Source of the DNA: Ancylostoma caninum
Lineage: Eukaryota > Nematoda > Chromadorea > Rhabditida > Ancylostomatidae
Direction: 5' to 3'
NCBI GenBank assembly: GCA_037903475.1
Contig: JBAJFG010000561.1
Location: 124,001 to 188,000, forward strand
Length of the DNA stretch: 64,000 nt
The position numbers were made by a program, and so were the translations under genes. A model generated the notes under the pieces. It did no database searches. It saw only the letters and a program-made list of their open reading frames with translations, and had not been told where the DNA came from. Shown here piece after piece: positions 60,954-64,000 of the stretch (within the stretch, counting starts at the first letter, position 1; every line of letters begins with the position of its first letter).

Positions 60954-62696
60954 CATACCCTGTTGAGGAACTTGCTCTCCACACCACACTGGAACCAGTG
61001 ACCACTGTTCCTTATCGTTCCGGATTTTGACCGGGATAGAGTTATCAGCTTACCAGCTACGTAAGGCATACTCCAAAACAGACTAACTGCCACTTTTTGT
61101 GTTGCATAGATTGGAGTGGGCTACTGGAAAGATTTTCCTGTTCAGGTGATAATTATGATTTTTTCTTATCAGTATTGCTTCACTGCATCCAGACCTTTGT
61201 CCCCGTTGAAAAGCAGTCTATAACCTATTGTAATCTCCCACTAAACCTAACAAGACTTTTTGAAATGATAGAAAAGTTTGGCTTGAGTCTCAGTCTGATC
61301 CCAGTCATGAAAAAGTCAAATATCCAGACGTGTCAGAGACAAACTAGGTCGCCATCTCAGGAAGTATAACAGCCACATTGAACGGAAACTATTTCAAAGC
61401 CCAAAGAAATCTTCACTTTACAGGTTGCTCAGTTCTAGGCTTAAGCGTAATTTACGGATTCCCATACCAAAAAACAGTGATGGTACAGGAGCTGGCTCAT
61501 CAAAGGCCTCCCTTTTGGCTGAACAGTTCCATAAGTCTTTTTCTGATCAGCCATCTAATGTGGAATGGGTACAGGAAGTAACATCTTCCACGCTTGGGGA
61601 TAGCTCAGCTTAGTTTTACAAGAAGGACATCTATGAGCTGCTATGTGCTCTGCCGTTGTCTTACCCTGTTACCCCAGACAGAGTCCCACTCTAAGTCATT
61701 CAGAAAATCGCAACTGCGATCGCCTACTCATTGGAGCATATTTCTAACTTCAGCTTCTTGCATGGCGATGTACCCATGCATTGGAAACATGCATCCGTTA
61801 CACTCATTCCCAAGAAAACATTCCATTGCCTTCTGTCTAACTACCGACCCATTAGCGTCATCTCCATATTCGCTCGGGTTTTCGGAAAATTTTGAAGACA
61901 GCAATTGTTGAATATGTTGAAATTAATTCCATTCTTCCTAATGACCAGTTTGGGTTCAGGTCCGGTAGGTTTACAGAAACACTGATGCTGACTACCTCAG
62001 AAGTCTGGAGAAACGCTATCGACAATGGTGGACGTCGTTTACATTGACTTTGCAAAAGCTTTTGATAAGGTTCCAGTCAATGAACTTATACTCAAACTAG
62101 AGGATTTTGGTTTGCATTGCAGGACTGCTGATTGGATTATAAACTTTATAACTGGTAGATCTTTCCAAATGAGGGTCAATGAGTCCTTTTCCCATTCCTA
62201 CCCAGTGATGAGTGGAGTACCCCAGGCTCATATACACGACACAGATTCCTAGTTTATTCAGTCAATATGACGTTTCTGGCAAGATGTTCGCTGAGGATAT
62301 AAAAGTTTACAAAAACATTTCGAGTGATGTTGATCGCGCTGCTCTCCAGTAAGCGATCAGTGCAATTTCCGACTGGTCCGTAAAATGGGAACTACCCCTC
62401 TCTAGCGCTAGAAATATGTTATTCCATCTTGGTCGGTCAAAAGCAAAAGCAGTTTACTACTTGGGGAGAGCCAAATGAATAGCGCTGATATTATCTGCGA
62501 CCGGGGCTTCGCTTTGAATGTGAAGCTCAACTTTGATGAACATTGCAGCATCGTAGACAACACTGTCCCTAATATTTTTACATCCTTGTCTGCGGAATCA
62601 GTTTCACATCTCCTATTGGACTATAAATATTATGTAAGACCCATTCTCGAGTACCGCGCTACGGTGTTCAGCCCAAATTCAGAGCGTTCCTTATTA

Positions 62697-62947
62697 AAGG
62701 GTAATTTATACTAGCTGCGTGCGTCAGTCGCACACCAGTCGCACGCATCCATTTGCAAGTTATTTTCCATGGAGACCGGTCAACACAACATGTACATCCT
62801 TAATGAAAAGAATGCACGGCCGCCGCCAGGCCGTAAACGCGTGCGTCGGAGCTGCGACTGCGATGCGACTGCTATGCGACTGGGCCCTATTCTTATTCAT
62901 ATAGACGCACGCGCGTCAGTCGCACGCATCCAGTATAAATTGCCCTT
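62697..62947. mobile_element. MITE nested in LINE ORF2
   Basis: The left end AAGGGTAATTTATACTAGCT and the reverse complement of the right end AAGGGCAATTTATACTGGAT are inverted repeats. The subterminal regions carry repeated GCGTGCGTCAGTCGCA / GCGACTG motifs. It splits the LINE between ERSLL and LEAVQNNF. The target duplication is not clear. No coding. Confidence 0.8.
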
Positions 62948-63475
62948 ATGACTTGAAGCCGTCCAGAATAATTTCACTAGAAAGTTTGGATACGCCTGCA
63001 TGGCTACGACTATGCCAGCACTCCTCCTGCTTCTATTCGTAGTCGCATTTTCAGGATTCCTTCTCGTGATACTAGGAGAAACAAGTACGATCTTGTAGTG
63101 GTCCACAAAATTATCTATACCTTAAGGTTTAGTCTCCCAATCAACAATTTTTCACAGTGTCTCCATGTACGGAGGGCGAGTGGTTCAAGATTGCTTTCCA
63201 GACCGCGAAGAGTTCTTTACGGTCGTCCTTCTTCATACAGCGAGCCGCGTCTATCTTCCTGAAATTCTCAAGGAAATATTTTTTTACCTTGCTCTCTAGC
63301 GCAGTACAAAAGGTTGGTAGACAAGCTTCTAGCGAAATCTGCCCACAATTAGTAGTTTAGCATTCTTGCTTATCCTTTAGTTTTAATTGTCCCGTTTTAT
63401 TCATGTTTTCATGTTTTTTTTTTCAATGTTGATTCTGTTCTACGCGTGGTTTACCCACGTACAAATAAATAAATA

Positions 63476-64000
63476 ATACTTTGGTTATGGGTACCGGTGC
63501 ACTCGATCTTGGAAGCAGTATGTGAAGCTTCACCTTCGACCCTTTACGATTTCTTCTCGAAGGGTCGTATGCAGCGGCGTATCGGAGCGTCATGATGCAG
63601 GAGGCAGCCCGACAGTGGATGTTCTGGCAAAGGTGGTTGTAAGATGTGTAAGGGCATTCTTTGAAGCGCTGAAGAACCAACTTGGATGCAAGTGCCAGGG
63701 CACAATTTTTGCATCACCCGCTCAAATTACAGTTTTGCCCTGTGGCATTTCACGTCGGACACTAGTCACTATTGGCTGTAGCAATGGGATATTTCTCATA
63801 GAAGGGCAAGGACGAGGGTGTGGGTCATGATGAGGAAAAAGTGAATGGGCAATGTGTCTGCGATTGGTTCATTCGAACCCTCGCCCCACCCCTCAGGACC
63901 TAGACGCACTAATTCGCGCGCGATTTCGCCATAGTTGCGCATGCAAATTTGAATGTGAGTGGGGACGAGTCGACGTCGAAGGGCGGGAAGACGCCGCCTC
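63476..64000. other. Right edge, no gene resolved
   Basis: The plus frame 63522-63830 (CISRRTLVTIGCSNGIFLIE near its end) is open but has no recognised motif. GGGTTCGAATG with TGAGGGGTGGGGCG (minus strand, 63900-63860) resembles a tRNA T-arm, without a matching A box. Confidence 0.3.

Larger units (their letters stand above)
59400..63120 (+). pseudogene. LINE ORF2 (endonuclease-reverse transcriptase) pseudogene
   Basis: Endonuclease marks: ETWL-like start, VVRCDRVRKRGGGV (59590-59640), SGDFNLSDINW (59850), APTRSGRVLDLILCNY (59965-60017). The frame resumes after the mariner with TYPVEELA. Reverse transcriptase marks: VTLIPKK then LSNYRPISV (61800-61860), VYIDFAKAFDKVP (62037), GLHC and SFQMRVNESFSHSYPVMSGVPQ-type domain (62165-62225). 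The catalytic FADD is FAED in GKMFAEDIKVYKNI (about 62290), after a deletion that removes the usual GSVLGPLLF segment. Then NFDEHCSIV, YYVRPILEYRA, and LEAVQNNFTRK beyond the MITE. Changes at the catalytic site plus frameshifts make it non-functional. Confidence 0.88.
58643..63475 (+). mobile_element. CR1/L2-like LINE, inactive, with two nested insertions
   Basis: The order is ORF1 (58643-59400), APE-type endonuclease (59400-60017 and from 60954), linker, reverse transcriptase (about 61400-62700 and 62950-63120), 3' UTR and tail. It ends with a hairpin CGTGGTTTACCCACG and CAAATAAATAAATAATAC at 63445-63475. It is interrupted by a mariner-type element (60018-60953) and a MITE (62697-62947), and by stops and frameshifts. 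Total native length without insertions is about 3.65 kb. Confidence 0.85.

Overview
The window looks like nuclear DNA of a nematode, most likely a strongylid (hookworm-type) parasite. The only confidently identified gene has short GT..AG introns with TTTTCAG-type acceptors and a nematode-like start context. Most of the rest is AT-rich intergenic DNA filled with decayed Tc1/mariner elements, MITEs, fold-back elements and CR1/L2-like LINE debris. The genus is an inference; nothing here fixes it.

Layout. 1-14 kb: no convincing gene; a minisatellite-type dispersed repeat, a minus-strand LINE reverse-transcriptase fragment, a MITE with a perfect 42-bp-arm palindrome, a complete but dead mariner (8921-10162) and a TTAA-flanked fold-back element (11806-12276). 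14-28 kb: a weak secreted-peptide candidate, two TA-flanked mariner-type elements (15614-16997 and 24749-25635), and a TTAA-type MITE (27885-28380). 28.6-31.0 kb: a phase-consistent seven-exon minus-strand gene model of unknown function, with further coding-like but frame-broken sequence upstream to about 32.9 kb. 37.2-38.3 kb: a three-exon minus-strand candidate for a small membrane protein. 38.9-40.9 kb: degenerate tandem repeats, a tRNA-like relic and a roughly 180-bp (CA)n tract. 41.1-42.3 kb: coding-like DNA ending just before an AATAAA. 42.75-44.5 kb: a Harbinger-type MITE, a tRNA-like relic and a fold-back element.

45.1-54.0 kb (+) holds a complete eight-exon gene for a class I phosphatidylinositol transfer protein of 273 residues. 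Its two large introns have absorbed many repeat insertions, including a fold-back element of about 600 bp. A 237-bp near-perfect palindrome lies about 260 bp past its poly(A) signal. 55-64 kb carries another dispersed repeat copy split by a MITE (with a related unsplit copy at 40.48 kb) and a decayed CR1/L2-like LINE (58.6-63.5 kb) itself interrupted by a mariner-type element and a second MITE.

The main biological content is therefore one housekeeping lipid-transfer gene, two or three less certain genes, and a dense record of transposition in which nesting gives relative ages.
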